From positions 1-10,000 of the forward strand of contig NZ_JAIWOI010000262.1 in assembly GCF_020217005.1 (NCBI RefSeq): 10,000 nucleotides of DNA. Direction: 5' to 3'. This DNA is from Rheinheimera sp. Lineage in GTDB: Bacteria; Pseudomonadota; Gammaproteobacteria; Enterobacterales; Alteromonadaceae. Positions 1 to 6,248 of the stretch are shown piece after piece (the stretch's first letter is position 1; the number at the start of each line of letters is the position of its first letter). The notes below the pieces were generated by a model, which saw only the letters and a list, made by a program, of their open reading frames with translations, was not told where the DNA came from and did not search any database. The translations under genes were made by a program, and so were the position numbers.

Positions 1-898
1 TCAGCAACAACGGATTAAACATTTGTTTGTCCCATGCCGCTGTGTCCGCAGGAACAGCATCCAATCTGATGGTACCGAGATCAACAATGCGTCTGTCGTC
101 TGGCCAGGTTTTACTGCCGTCGAGTAAAGGATCGCCTTCGTTAGGCAGTTGAGCTTGCAGGCTAAACTCCACTGGAGTTTTTACTACTCTTTGTTTGATT
201 TCATCCATCAGAAAATCTGGCGCGACTTTTTTTGCGGCTTCATCTGACAAATAGTTGGCTCCTGCTTTTGGCACTATGCGATAGCGAAAATGTTGTTGAA
301 CCCCTTTGTCATTTTCAAAAATAAAGCTGTTTACGCCAAAAAATGATTGATTAGCAAAACTGGCTGGCACAGGTTTAGGCGTTTGAACAAAAGTAAGAGC
401 GGCCGGGTGACTTTGTAAAAAATTCTCAAGCTTAGTCGGTTTATTAGTATCCGTTGCATTAGTTTTAATCGCGGTTAACAGCTCCAGAAACTCTTCAGGT
501 GTCGCTACGGGAAAGCCGTTATAGGAAATGCTGACAATGTCGGTTGAATTATTGTCGGGCAAAGTGAAACGTATAGCCATGCCATTGGGGCGGGCATGAG
601 GGTCGGCATCTGGTAAATTTGGCACGCCAGTGGCGTTAGAGAAGCGCACTGTCACTGGTACTGTCTGGCTGAAATGGGCCGCACTACTGTAGTTTTTTGC
701 TTCCGCCGATGGCGTGAAACTGCCGGAGACTATAGCACCTTTAGCGTGATTAGCGCGAAAGCCTTTGTGTGGCCCCTGAGCCAATTCAGTCAACGTATCC
801 ACTAACTTCACCGCGACATTGCCGTTGTCTTGCGCTTGTAATGGCAGGCAGCTAATCGCTATTAAACTTAAAGTGCCCTTTATTAAACCTTTTGTCAT
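1..898 (-). CDS. Exported catalase-family peroxidase (srpA-like), C-terminus outside window
   Basis: My translation of the minus strand from the ATG at 898 gives 299 residues with no stop before the window edge. A hydrophobic N-terminus (residues about 4-20) ending in LQAQ suggests a Sec signal peptide and a periplasmic enzyme. The catalase signature follows: GFRANHAKG (46-54) with the distal haem His51, VRFSNATGVP (84-93), DPHARPNGMAIRF (99-111), and SYNGFPVATPEEF (125-137). This pattern fits the short srpA-like catalase-related peroxidases rather than full-length KatE/KatA. Such haem proteins use peroxides, but the substrate of this one cannot be told. The proximal haem tyrosine expected in the last 40-50 residues lies outside the window. 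The start is supported by an AAGG ribosome binding site about 6 bases upstream. The gene is divergent from the permease gene, with a perfect palindrome upstream at 938-952. Confidence 0.85.
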   Translation of the reverse strand, partial: MTKGLIKGTLSLIAISCLPLQAQDNGNVAVKLVDTLTELAQGPHKGFRANHAKGAIVSGSFTPSAEAKNYSSAAHFSQTVPVTVRFSNATGVPNLPDADPHARPNGMAIRFTLPDNNSTDIVSISYNGFPVATPEEFLELLTAIKTNATDTNKPTKLENFLQSHPAALTFVQTPKPVPASFANQSFFGVNSFIFENDKGVQQHFRYRIVPKAGANYLSDEAAKKVAPDFLMDEIKQRVVKTPVEFSLQAQLPNEGDPLLDGSKTWPDDRRIVDLGTIRLDAVPADTAAWDKQMFNPLLL

Positions 899-937
899 GA
901 CCTTAACCTTTTAAGTAAAACGAACCTGAACACAGCC

Positions 938-952
938 TTTGCTCTGAGCAAA
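938..952. promoter_or_regulatory. Perfect 7-bp inverted repeat, candidate operator
   Basis: TTTGCTC and GAGCAAA flank a single central base, giving a 15-base perfect palindrome 40-54 bases upstream of the peroxidase start codon and about 215 bases upstream of the permease start. Its position and symmetry suit a binding site for a dimeric regulator of the peroxidase gene. I do not recognise it as the site of a named regulator. It lacks a T tract, so it is unlikely to be a terminator. Confidence 0.35.
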
Positions 953-1107
953 CACATCGCTAAATGCAGGTTCTGCTGCTAAAAATGAGTGGTTAGAAGA
1001 AACTCATTCAAACAGCACTGCCGCCGCGTCACTTTGCAACAACTGTTGAACCACGATGAATTCCGCTTTGAGTATGGTCAGTATTCTTCAGCCTTGCCAT
1101 TTTCTGA

Positions 1108-1136
1108 TTGCGTCCTTTGGCAAGCAGTTGCATTAT
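1108..1136 (+). promoter_or_regulatory. Candidate sigma70 promoter of the permease gene
   Basis: TTGCGT (1108-1113) and CATTAT (1131-1136) are separated by 17 bases, an ideal spacing with four of six consensus matches in each box. Transcription would begin near 1143, just before the ribosome binding site used by the 1166 start. This is a pattern match only. It fits the view that the reading frame upstream of 1154 is not translated. Confidence 0.3.
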
Positions 1137-1155
1137 GCTGGCTCCCGATATTGAT

Positions 1156-1160
1156 GGAAG
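1156..1160 (+). promoter_or_regulatory. Ribosome binding site that decides the permease start
   Basis: GGAAG lies 5 bases before the ATG at 1166. No comparable Shine-Dalgarno sequence precedes the in-frame ATG at 989. The ATG at 1154 overlaps this motif and could not use it. Confidence 0.55.
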
Positions 1161-1165
1161 TCTGT

Positions 1166-2044
1166 ATGTCTTTATGGATCCCTTTTACCCTTTTGGCTGC
1201 TTTTATGCAGGCCATGCGTAATGCATTCCAAAAGCAACTAAGTAAAGATGTGCCTGTAATGGGCGTAACTTTAGCCCGTTTTGTCTACGCCGGTCCTTTA
1301 GCATTACTTTATCTATTAGGGCTTTATCAGTGGCAAGAGTATGAAATGCCACATTTCAACCCGTGGTTTGTGTTTTACGTTGTTGCCGCGTCTGCGATGC
1401 AAATTTTGGCGACCGCTCTTATGGTGATGTTATTCCAGCTTAAAAATTATGCAATAGGAGTGGGGCTCGCAAAAAGTGAGGCTATTTTGGCGGCTATTGT
1501 TGGAGTGATGTTTTTCGGTACTTACATCAGTCCGTTAGGTTGGTGTGGTGTTTTTATCGGAGGCGTCGCTGTATTTTTGTTAACAGGCGCGACCAGCATT
1601 CAATCATTGTCCGCTAAAACACTGGCTTTGGGTTTAGGCAGTGGTTTAGCTTTTGCGCTGACCTCTTTGTGGGTGCGCGAAGCCAGTCTGACACTTGAAC
1701 TGCCTTTTTTACCCGCAGCAGCCTGGGTGTTGTTTTTTGTGATTACCACCCAAACCCTGGTGTTGCTGGCGTATTTGGCTCTGAATGATAAAACAACCTT
1801 AGTTAAACTGTGGCAAAAACCACAACTTACGTTAGCTACTAGTTTTACCAGTTGTCTGGGGTCTTTGGGATGGTTTACTGCAATGAGCTTACAGGCGGTG
1901 GCTTATGTCAAAACTCTAGGGCAGGTAGAAGTGTTGTTTACACTGCTTATTTCTGTGCTGGTACTTAAAGAAAAACTCAAAAGTCAGGATCTGCTGGGGC
2001 TGGGCTTAATTGTAGTCGCGGCTGTATTGGTGATGTGGGCTTAA
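1166..2044 (+). CDS. EamA-family (drug/metabolite transporter superfamily) permease
   Basis: The 292-residue product is almost wholly hydrophobic, with about ten predicted membrane helices and short loops, the standard size and plan of inner-membrane EamA/DMT carriers. The two internal repeats are visible: AIGVGLAKSEAILAAIVG (96-113) in the first half, and AVAYVKTLGQVEVLFTLL (244-261) followed by VLKEK in the second. Both carry the conserved glutamate and the helix pattern seen at the end of each EamA unit. The open frame extends upstream to an ATG at 989, but that would add about 59 residues without similarity to the family. The ATG at 1166 has a good GGAAG site and starts directly with the first helix. 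Family members export amino acids, metabolites or drugs; the substrate here is unknown, and the neighbours do not point to one. Confidence 0.85.
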   Translation: MSLWIPFTLLAAFMQAMRNAFQKQLSKDVPVMGVTLARFVYAGPLALLYLLGLYQWQEYEMPHFNPWFVFYVVAASAMQILATALMVMLFQLKNYAIGVGLAKSEAILAAIVGVMFFGTYISPLGWCGVFIGGVAVFLLTGATSIQSLSAKTLALGLGSGLAFALTSLWVREASLTLELPFLPAAAWVLFFVITTQTLVLLAYLALNDKTTLVKLWQKPQLTLATSFTSCLGSLGWFTAMSLQAVAYVKTLGQVEVLFTLLISVLVLKEKLKSQDLLGLGLIVVAAVLVMWA

Positions 2045-2112
2045 TGTTGAATGCAGTACAAAAGTAAACATGGTGTATATTATTTAAGTAATTTGTAACA
2101 AACCTGAGGTAA

Positions 2113-2184
2113 TCTTGTTTTTCTCTGTTCGAAAAGCAGAGTCAATACAGATGGAAGGAAGTAAATCCTCCCTGTATAACAAGA
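2113..2184 (+). promoter_or_regulatory. Predicted three-way-junction RNA in the nuclease 5' leader
   Basis: Three nested helices can be drawn by eye. The outer stem TCTTGTT (2113-2119) pairs with AACAAGA (2178-2184). Inside it, CTCTGTT (2123-2129) pairs with AGCAGAG (2135-2141), with one G-U pair and a five-base loop. A second inner arm pairs ATACAG (2145-2150) with CTGTAT (2172-2177), then GGA (2153-2155) with TCC (2169-2171) and GGA (2157-2159) with TCC (2166-2168). The last arm abuts the outer stem without a gap, which would allow stacking. The structure ends three bases before the TTAGGGG ribosome binding site (2187-2193) of the nuclease gene. It could be a cis-regulatory leader, an mRNA-stabilising element or a protein-binding site. 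I do not recognise it as a known riboswitch class. Confidence 0.45.
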
Positions 2185-2199
2185 ACTTAGGGGTTTATA

Positions 2200-3480
2200 A
2201 TGAAACAGATCACAACCTTAACACTGTTTGTGGCAGCGCTTTTAACCTGCAGTAGTTATGGCAATGTGCTGATCAGCGAGGTGTTGTACGACGCTCCGAA
2301 TAACGACAGTACAGAAGAGTTCGTTGAGCTGTATAACAACAGCTGTACAGCCATTAATCTGCAAGGTTATAGCCTGCAGGATAATGGCGGCAGTTTTAAT
2401 TTATCAGGTACGGTGGCACCACGCAGTTATTTTCTGGTGGCAAAAAGTAGCGCGGCCATGCAAAACCTGTATGGCAAAACACCGCAACTTGCTGGTTTAA
2501 CCCTGGCATTTGGTAACAGCGGTGATTACGTTAAGTTAAGGAACGGCAGCAGTGAAATTGACTCTGTGGGCTGGGAGAATGGCTTATTCGGCTGGTCCAT
2601 TAATGCAGTTGATAAATCCATTAGCCGCATTTCCAGCAACGACACCAATACAGTGTCAGACTGGGGGGTGTCGGGCAACTACGGTAACCCCGGTACCGGT
2701 GTATTTACCGCCGGTTGCAGTGGAGGTGGTGATACAGGAGGCAGTACAGATCCTGTTGTTAATCAGCCGACTTATTACGCTGCAGCTTTGGGAAAATCAG
2801 GCTCTGAACTTAAAGCTGCATTAAATAACATCTTACGTGGCCATGTCCGTCTAACTTATAGCCAGGTTTGGGATGCGATTTCCTATACAGATGAAGATCC
2901 AAACAACAGCAATAATGTGATCCTGCTGTACGCTGGCCGTTCAGAGGCGAAAAGCTTCCGTGCTGGCCAAACTAATTCATTGGATGCCTGGAACCGCGAG
3001 CATGTCTGGGCGAAAAGCCACGGTTTCCCCAATGAAAGCCAATATGCCTATACAGATATCCATCACCTGCGACCTGCGGATGTGTCTATTAACTCCAGTC
3101 GCGCTAACAAAGACTTTGATTTGGGCGGTACGGCTTTGGCCGAATCGCCTGAAAACAAAACTGACAGTGATAGCTTTGAACCACGTAATGCGGTCAAAGG
3201 TGACGTGGCCCGTATGATGTTTTATATGGATGTGCGCTACGAGGGTAGTGATGACACAGGCACTCCAAACCTGATTTTACGTAACTTTGCCCCGACCGGA
3301 AGTTCAGCTCCAGAGATGGGTAAACTATGTGTATTGCTGCAATGGCATTTACAAGACCCAGTGGATAGTTTTGAGACCCGTCGTAATAACCGAATTTATG
3401 AATGGCAACAAAACCGCAATCCATTTATTGATAATCCACAATGGGCACAGTCGATTTATGGAGCCAGTTGTGGCCTCTAA
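2200..3480 (+). CDS. Secreted endonuclease I with N-terminal lamin-tail domain
   Basis: The 426-residue product starts with a signal peptide (about 1-21, ending CSSYG), so it is exported. Residues about 22-135 match a lamin-tail domain: VLISEVLYD, EEFVELYNNS, INLQGYSLQDNGG, and further on GDYVKLRNG. A Gly/Ser/Thr-rich linker (about 173-188) leads to an endonuclease I domain (about 190-422). This has NREHVWAKSHGF (265-276) carrying the likely general base His268 and Glu267, then TDIHHLRPADVSINSSRANK (285-304) with the conserved asparagines 298 and 303 as likely metal-ligand candidates, and VKGDVARMMFYMDVRYEG (332-349). Known relatives (Vvn, EndA, ExeM) are Mg-dependent, sequence-nonspecific nucleases with a beta-beta-alpha-metal fold, used for nutrient scavenging or extracellular DNA turnover. 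Cys377 and Cys424 could form a disulfide. The start has a strong TTAGGGG site 6 bases upstream. Confidence 0.9.
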   Translation: MKQITTLTLFVAALLTCSSYGNVLISEVLYDAPNNDSTEEFVELYNNSCTAINLQGYSLQDNGGSFNLSGTVAPRSYFLVAKSSAAMQNLYGKTPQLAGLTLAFGNSGDYVKLRNGSSEIDSVGWENGLFGWSINAVDKSISRISSNDTNTVSDWGVSGNYGNPGTGVFTAGCSGGGDTGGSTDPVVNQPTYYAAALGKSGSELKAALNNILRGHVRLTYSQVWDAISYTDEDPNNSNNVILLYAGRSEAKSFRAGQTNSLDAWNREHVWAKSHGFPNESQYAYTDIHHLRPADVSINSSRANKDFDLGGTALAESPENKTDSDSFEPRNAVKGDVARMMFYMDVRYEGSDDTGTPNLILRNFAPTGSSAPEMGKLCVLLQWHLQDPVDSFETRRNNRIYEWQQNRNPFIDNPQWAQSIYGASCGL

Positions 3481-3494
3481 TTGCTGATCTAACG

Positions 3495-3526
3495 CCAAGC
3501 TACTTTTCGAAGGAAAAGCAGCTTGG
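3495..3526. other. Long hairpin after the nuclease gene, no T tract
   Basis: CCAAGCT (3495-3501) pairs with AGCTTGG (3520-3526). After one A-C mismatch, CTTTTC (3503-3508) pairs with GAAAAG (3513-3518), closing a four-base GAAG loop. The 13 paired positions make a stable stem, but neither strand has a T run after it, so it is not a standard intrinsic terminator. It may protect the 3' end of the nuclease mRNA or slow transcription. Its right arm overlaps the -35 box proposed for astE. Confidence 0.5.
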
Positions 3527-3551
3527 ACTGTGTCGGGGGGCAGGCTAGAAT
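3523..3551 (+). promoter_or_regulatory. astE: Candidate sigma70 promoter of astE
   Basis: TTGGAC (3523-3528) and TAGAAT (3546-3551) are separated by exactly 17 bases; the -10 box matches the consensus at five of six positions. Transcription would start near 3558, about 40 bases before the astE ATG. A short inverted repeat, AAGCG (3567-3571) with CGCTT (3578-3582), falls in the resulting leader. Confidence 0.4.
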
Positions 3552-3597
3552 GGGGCAACTTAAAAAAAGCGTTTAAGCGCTTGCTTATGGAGCATCT

Positions 3598-4650
3598 ATG
3601 AAGCCTGAAACCCTGTTGCAGCAGTTGCAGCACTCCCATGATTTTTTAAAACTCAGCCTGAACTATCCGGATTTTTTACCTTTTGCCTGCTACCAACTGG
3701 AAAATGGCACAGAAATTCAGATCTGGGATACTGGTGTGATGTATTGCCAACCCAGACTTTGCGGTCAGCAAGACATAGTACTGAGCAGCGGAGTACATGG
3801 TAATGAAACCGCGCCAATTGAGCTTTGTTCGCAACTGTTGAACGAAGTGTTAAGTGGCAAACTACAACTGACAGAGCGGCTACTGTTTATATTTGGCAAT
3901 CCTCCAGCTATTAATGCCGGTGTCAGGGAGATCCAGGATAACCTCAATCGTTTATTCTCCGGACACCACAGCAAAGAGCCTGGTGTACAAAGTGCAGAAC
4001 GTGAGCGGGCAAAAAAATTAGAAGCCTATGTGCTGAAGTTTTTTGATGACGCTCCGACTGGTTTACGTGAGCGTAAACTCTATGACTTACATACCGCCAT
4101 ACGGGGATCCCGATTTGAAAAGTTTGCTGTGTATCCATTTTTACATGGCGCGGACTGGAGCAAAAACCAGTTTGAGTTTTTAAAAGCCTGTGGCGCGAAC
4201 ACAGTGCTTTTAATGCAAACGCCAGCCAGTACGTTCAGCTATTTTGCAGCCCAAAGCTGTAAAGCGCATGGTTTCACCATAGAGCTTGGTAAAGCCCGGC
4301 CTTTTGGTCAAAACGACATGAGTCGCTTTGCCGAAGCTGATGCTGCGATCAGAGCTTTGATATCTGGTGGTGACACTGTTACAACTGAGTTTAGTGAAGC
4401 AGACTTTAATCTGTACGAAGTACGTCGTTCTATCAACAAGTCCACTGAGGCTTTTAAGCTGCATTTTGCGGATAACATCGAAAACTTCAGTTCATTTGAG
4501 GTCGGCACTTTGCTTGCCAGTGATGCAGGTGTTGAATACAAAGTGGAAGTCGAGGGTGAAGCTATTATTTTTCCTAACCCCAAGGTCGCTGTCGGCCAAC
4601 GTGCAATGTTGATGGTAAAACCTGTTTCTGTGGCAGGAAAAGTCAGTTAA
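3598..4650 (+). CDS. astE: Succinylglutamate desuccinylase (AstE)
   Basis: This cytosolic zinc hydrolase splits N-succinylglutamate into glutamate and succinate, the last step of the arginine succinyltransferase (AST) pathway. The 350-residue length is close to the family norm. The zinc motif SGVHGNETAPIELC (64-77) supplies His67 and Glu70. NPPAINAGVREIQDNLNRLF (101-120) is the substrate-binding block. LYDLHTAIRGSRFEKFAVYP (161-180) supplies the third zinc ligand His165, and TIELGKARPFGQND (227-240) the catalytic Glu229. All match the AstE branch of the AstE/aspartoacylase family. GGAG lies 5 bases before the ATG. No astC, astA, astD or astB lies beside it: the gene stands alone between its own promoter and terminator, so the rest of the pathway must be elsewhere. 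A related N-acyl amino acid substrate cannot be excluded. Confidence 0.9.
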   Translation: MKPETLLQQLQHSHDFLKLSLNYPDFLPFACYQLENGTEIQIWDTGVMYCQPRLCGQQDIVLSSGVHGNETAPIELCSQLLNEVLSGKLQLTERLLFIFGNPPAINAGVREIQDNLNRLFSGHHSKEPGVQSAERERAKKLEAYVLKFFDDAPTGLRERKLYDLHTAIRGSRFEKFAVYPFLHGADWSKNQFEFLKACGANTVLLMQTPASTFSYFAAQSCKAHGFTIELGKARPFGQNDMSRFAEADAAIRALISGGDTVTTEFSEADFNLYEVRRSINKSTEAFKLHFADNIENFSSFEVGTLLASDAGVEYKVEVEGEAIIFPNPKVAVGQRAMLMVKPVSVAGKVS

Positions 4651-4657
4651 ACCGCAG

Positions 4658-4730
4658 TTTTGTATTTTTTGCAGTACAAAAACTCTGACAGCTGGCCTTG
4701 CTTTAGTGCATGGACCAGCTGTTTTTATTT
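4658..4730 (+). terminator. Intrinsic terminator of astE
   Basis: The main hairpin pairs ACAGCTGG (4688-4695) with CCAGCTGT (4715-4722), eight perfect pairs, followed directly by TTTTTATTT. A weaker AT-rich hairpin, TTTTGTA (4658-4664) with TACAAAA (4675-4681), lies between the astE stop and the main stem. The site separates astE from the bkd operon. Confidence 0.8.
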
Positions 4731-4740
4731 GAGTCTCTGG

Positions 4741-4769
4741 TTGCAATGCAGTTTACGTAAAGGTAAAGT
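4741..4769 (+). promoter_or_regulatory. Weak candidate promoter spanning the LiuR-like box
   Basis: TTGCAA (4741-4746) and TAAAGT (4764-4769) are 17 bases apart, each matching consensus at four of six positions. The LiuR-like palindrome would fall largely within the spacer, where MerR-family regulators typically bind. This is a suggestion from position only; other AT-rich hexamers in 4775-4835 could serve instead. Confidence 0.25.
4752..4767. promoter_or_regulatory. LiuR-like operator upstream of the bkd operon
   Basis: TTTACGTAAAGGTAAA is an imperfect palindrome with arms TTTAC and GTAAA. As I remember it, the motif of the MerR-family regulator LiuR, which controls branched-chain amino acid and fatty acid catabolism in many gammaproteobacteria including bkd genes in Shewanella relatives, has this TTTACGT/ACGTAAA form. 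The box is about 300 bases before bkdA1 and just after the astE terminator, as expected for control of the bkd transcript. No liuR gene is in the window. Confidence 0.45.
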
Positions 4770-4889
4770 TGCGGCCGAAAATAATAAGAAAACAACTAAA
4801 CTTAAAAAGCACGTAAAACAAAAATAATGGTCAGGGCAAACGGGGAAACGCAATAAATTGACGAAGAGTGGTCATCAAGCCACCGCGCG

Positions 4890-5022
4890 TTTATACCCTG
4901 GTAACTTGAAGTTGCGGCGAGACGACAAGCTGTTGAGATCACAGGAGCATAGTAAAATCCATGCGACTGAGGCGAGAGGATGCTGTCAACAGAGCTGCAG
5001 CTTCAGGTGCGACAGGTATAAC
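4890..5022. repeat. ERIC-like intergenic repeat in the bkd leader
   Basis: The 133-base element has imperfect terminal inverted repeats: TTATACC near 4891 with CTTGAAGTTGC (4905-4915), mirrored by GCAGCTTCAGG (4997-5007) and GGTATAA ending at 5021. Inside, CTGTTGA (4930-4936) pairs with TCAACAG (4986-4992). The core pairs CAG-GA-GCAT (4942-4950) with ATGC-GA-CTG (4961-4969). Its CAGGAGC and GACTGaGGcGAG blocks resemble the core of ERIC/IRU elements of enterobacteria and vibrios. It ends 41 bases before bkdA1 and would be transcribed as part of the operon leader. The rest of the 413-base gap (about 4775-4889 and 5023-5063) shows only AT-rich sequence and a weak GAG ribosome binding site at 5055-5057. 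Confidence 0.65.
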
Positions 5023-5063
5023 CTTTTGTCACAGTCTGACGGATACAACCAAAAGAGACACCT

Positions 5064-6248
5064 ATGACTAACCCCAATAACGCAACCATCTCTACAGTGC
5101 ACACAGCTGAGTTTACCAGCGGTCACGCGTTACAAATTCCCACGCTGCGCATCCTGCAGGATGACGGCTCTTTGTACCCAGGCGCCGAAGCGCCACAACT
5201 TGATAAAACCACAGCCCTTAAAATGTACGACAGCATGCAGTTTATCCGCATTTTGGACGAGCGCATGCTGGCCGCTCAGCGTCAGGGCCGTATTAGTTTT
5301 TACATGCAGTGTTTAGGCGAAGAAGCCGCCACTGTCGGCAGTGCAGCTGCTTTAGATGATAAAGACATGATTATGGCGCAGTACCGTGAACAAGGCGCCT
5401 TGCGTTATCGTGGTTTTAGTCTGGAACAGTTTATGAACCAGCTGTTCTCTAACGAAAAAGATTTAGGTAAAGGTCGCCAGATGCCAGTGCATTACGGCAG
5501 CAAAGATATTTACTACATGACGATCTCATCACCGCTAGGCACCCAAATTCCTCAGGCCAGTGGTTATGCGTATGCGCAAAAGTTACGCGGACTGAAAAAC
5601 ACCACCATTTGTTATTTTGGTGAAGGCGCCGCCTCTGAAGGTGACTTCCACGCTGGTTTGAATATGGCCGCTGTGCATAAAGCGCCTGTGATTTTCTTCT
5701 GCCGTAATAACGGTTATGCCATTTCAACGCCCGCCAATGAGCAGTTTAAAGGTGATGGTATTGCCTGTCGTGGTGTGGGTTATGGCATGAAAGCCATTCG
5801 TGTCGACGGTGCTGATATTCTGGCGGTGTATAAAGCCACGCAAATGGCACGCGACTATGCGCTGGAACACGAAGAGCCGATTCTCATCGAATCTATTGCT
5901 TACCGTTTAGGCGCGCACTCGTCGTCAGATGACCCAAGTGGCTATCGCTCGAAAGAAGAAGAAGAGCTGTGGCGTAAAAACGATCCGATTTCCCGTTTCC
6001 GGTTATGGCTGGTGAAACAAGGCTGGCTGGACGAAGAAGCTGATAAAGCCAAGTCCGATGCGCTGCGTCAGGAAATATTAGATGCATTAAAAGTGGCAGA
6101 AAAAGTGGCCAAGCCTGGTATCGAACATCTGATGAGTGATGTCTACGAAACACCAATTCCACTGTTAAACGAACAATTAGAAGAACTAAAAGCACATATC
6201 AGAAAGTACCCGGATGCCTATCCGGTGACGGCGGGGAGATTTGAATAA
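5064..6248 (+). CDS. bkdA1: Branched-chain 2-oxoacid dehydrogenase E1 alpha subunit
   Basis: With the next gene product it forms the thiamine-diphosphate E1 enzyme that decarboxylates the 2-keto acids of valine, leucine and isoleucine and passes the acyl group to E2. The 394-residue protein has the E1-alpha plan: [18 protein letters not shown] (107-124), the ThDP/metal motif starting [11 protein letters not shown] (186-196) and ending in RNNGYAIS (214-221), and the loop [17 protein letters not shown] (280-296), which includes the conserved His285 and the region that is phosphorylated in mitochondrial homologues. The N-terminus (about 1-45) with the [11 protein letters not shown] segment is typical of the bacterial branched-chain type rather than pyruvate dehydrogenase. 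It is the first gene of a three-gene operon and its stop overlaps the next start by one base. Confidence 0.93.
   Translation: MTNPNNATISTVHTAEFTSGHALQIPTLRILQDDGSLYPGAEAPQLDKTTALKMYDSMQFIRILDERMLAAQRQGRISFYMQCLGEEAATVGSAAALDDKDMIMAQYREQGALRYRGFSLEQFMNQLFSNEKDLGKGRQMPVHYGSKDIYYMTISSPLGTQIPQASGYAYAQKLRGLKNTTICYFGEGAASEGDFHAGLNMAAVHKAPVIFFCRNNGYAISTPANEQFKGDGIACRGVGYGMKAIRVDGADILAVYKATQMARDYALEHEEPILIESIAYRLGAHSSSDDPSGYRSKEEEELWRKNDPISRFRLWLVKQGWLDEEADKAKSDALRQEILDALKVAEKVAKPGIEHLMSDVYETPIPLLNEQLEELKAHIRKYPDAYPVTAGRFE

Noticed and set aside
989..1165. N-terminal extension of the permease frame from the ATG at 989
   Set aside because: The extra 59 residues are not membrane-like and resemble no family member, the ATG at 989 lacks a ribosome binding site, and a promoter-like sequence lies within this stretch. 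The ATG at 1166 has GGAAG at 5 bases.
2045..2112. Promoter for the nuclease gene around TATATT or TATTAT (2076-2083)
   Set aside because: The -10-like hexamers are good, but no acceptable -35 box lies 16-18 bases upstream, so no promoter was called.
2552..3424. Several open frames overlapping the nuclease gene on both strands
   Set aside because: They are shadows of the nuclease gene, which has complete family motifs throughout.
3567..3582. Small inverted repeat AAGCG/CGCTT before astE as an ArgR or other operator
   Set aside because: The arms are only five bases and the sequence does not resemble the ArgR box as I know it.
4858..5067. Open frame of 69 codons overlapping the bkdA1 start by ATGA
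   Set aside because: It begins with TTG without a ribosome binding site and runs mainly through the ERIC-like repeat, so its openness is probably accidental. A leader peptide cannot be fully excluded.
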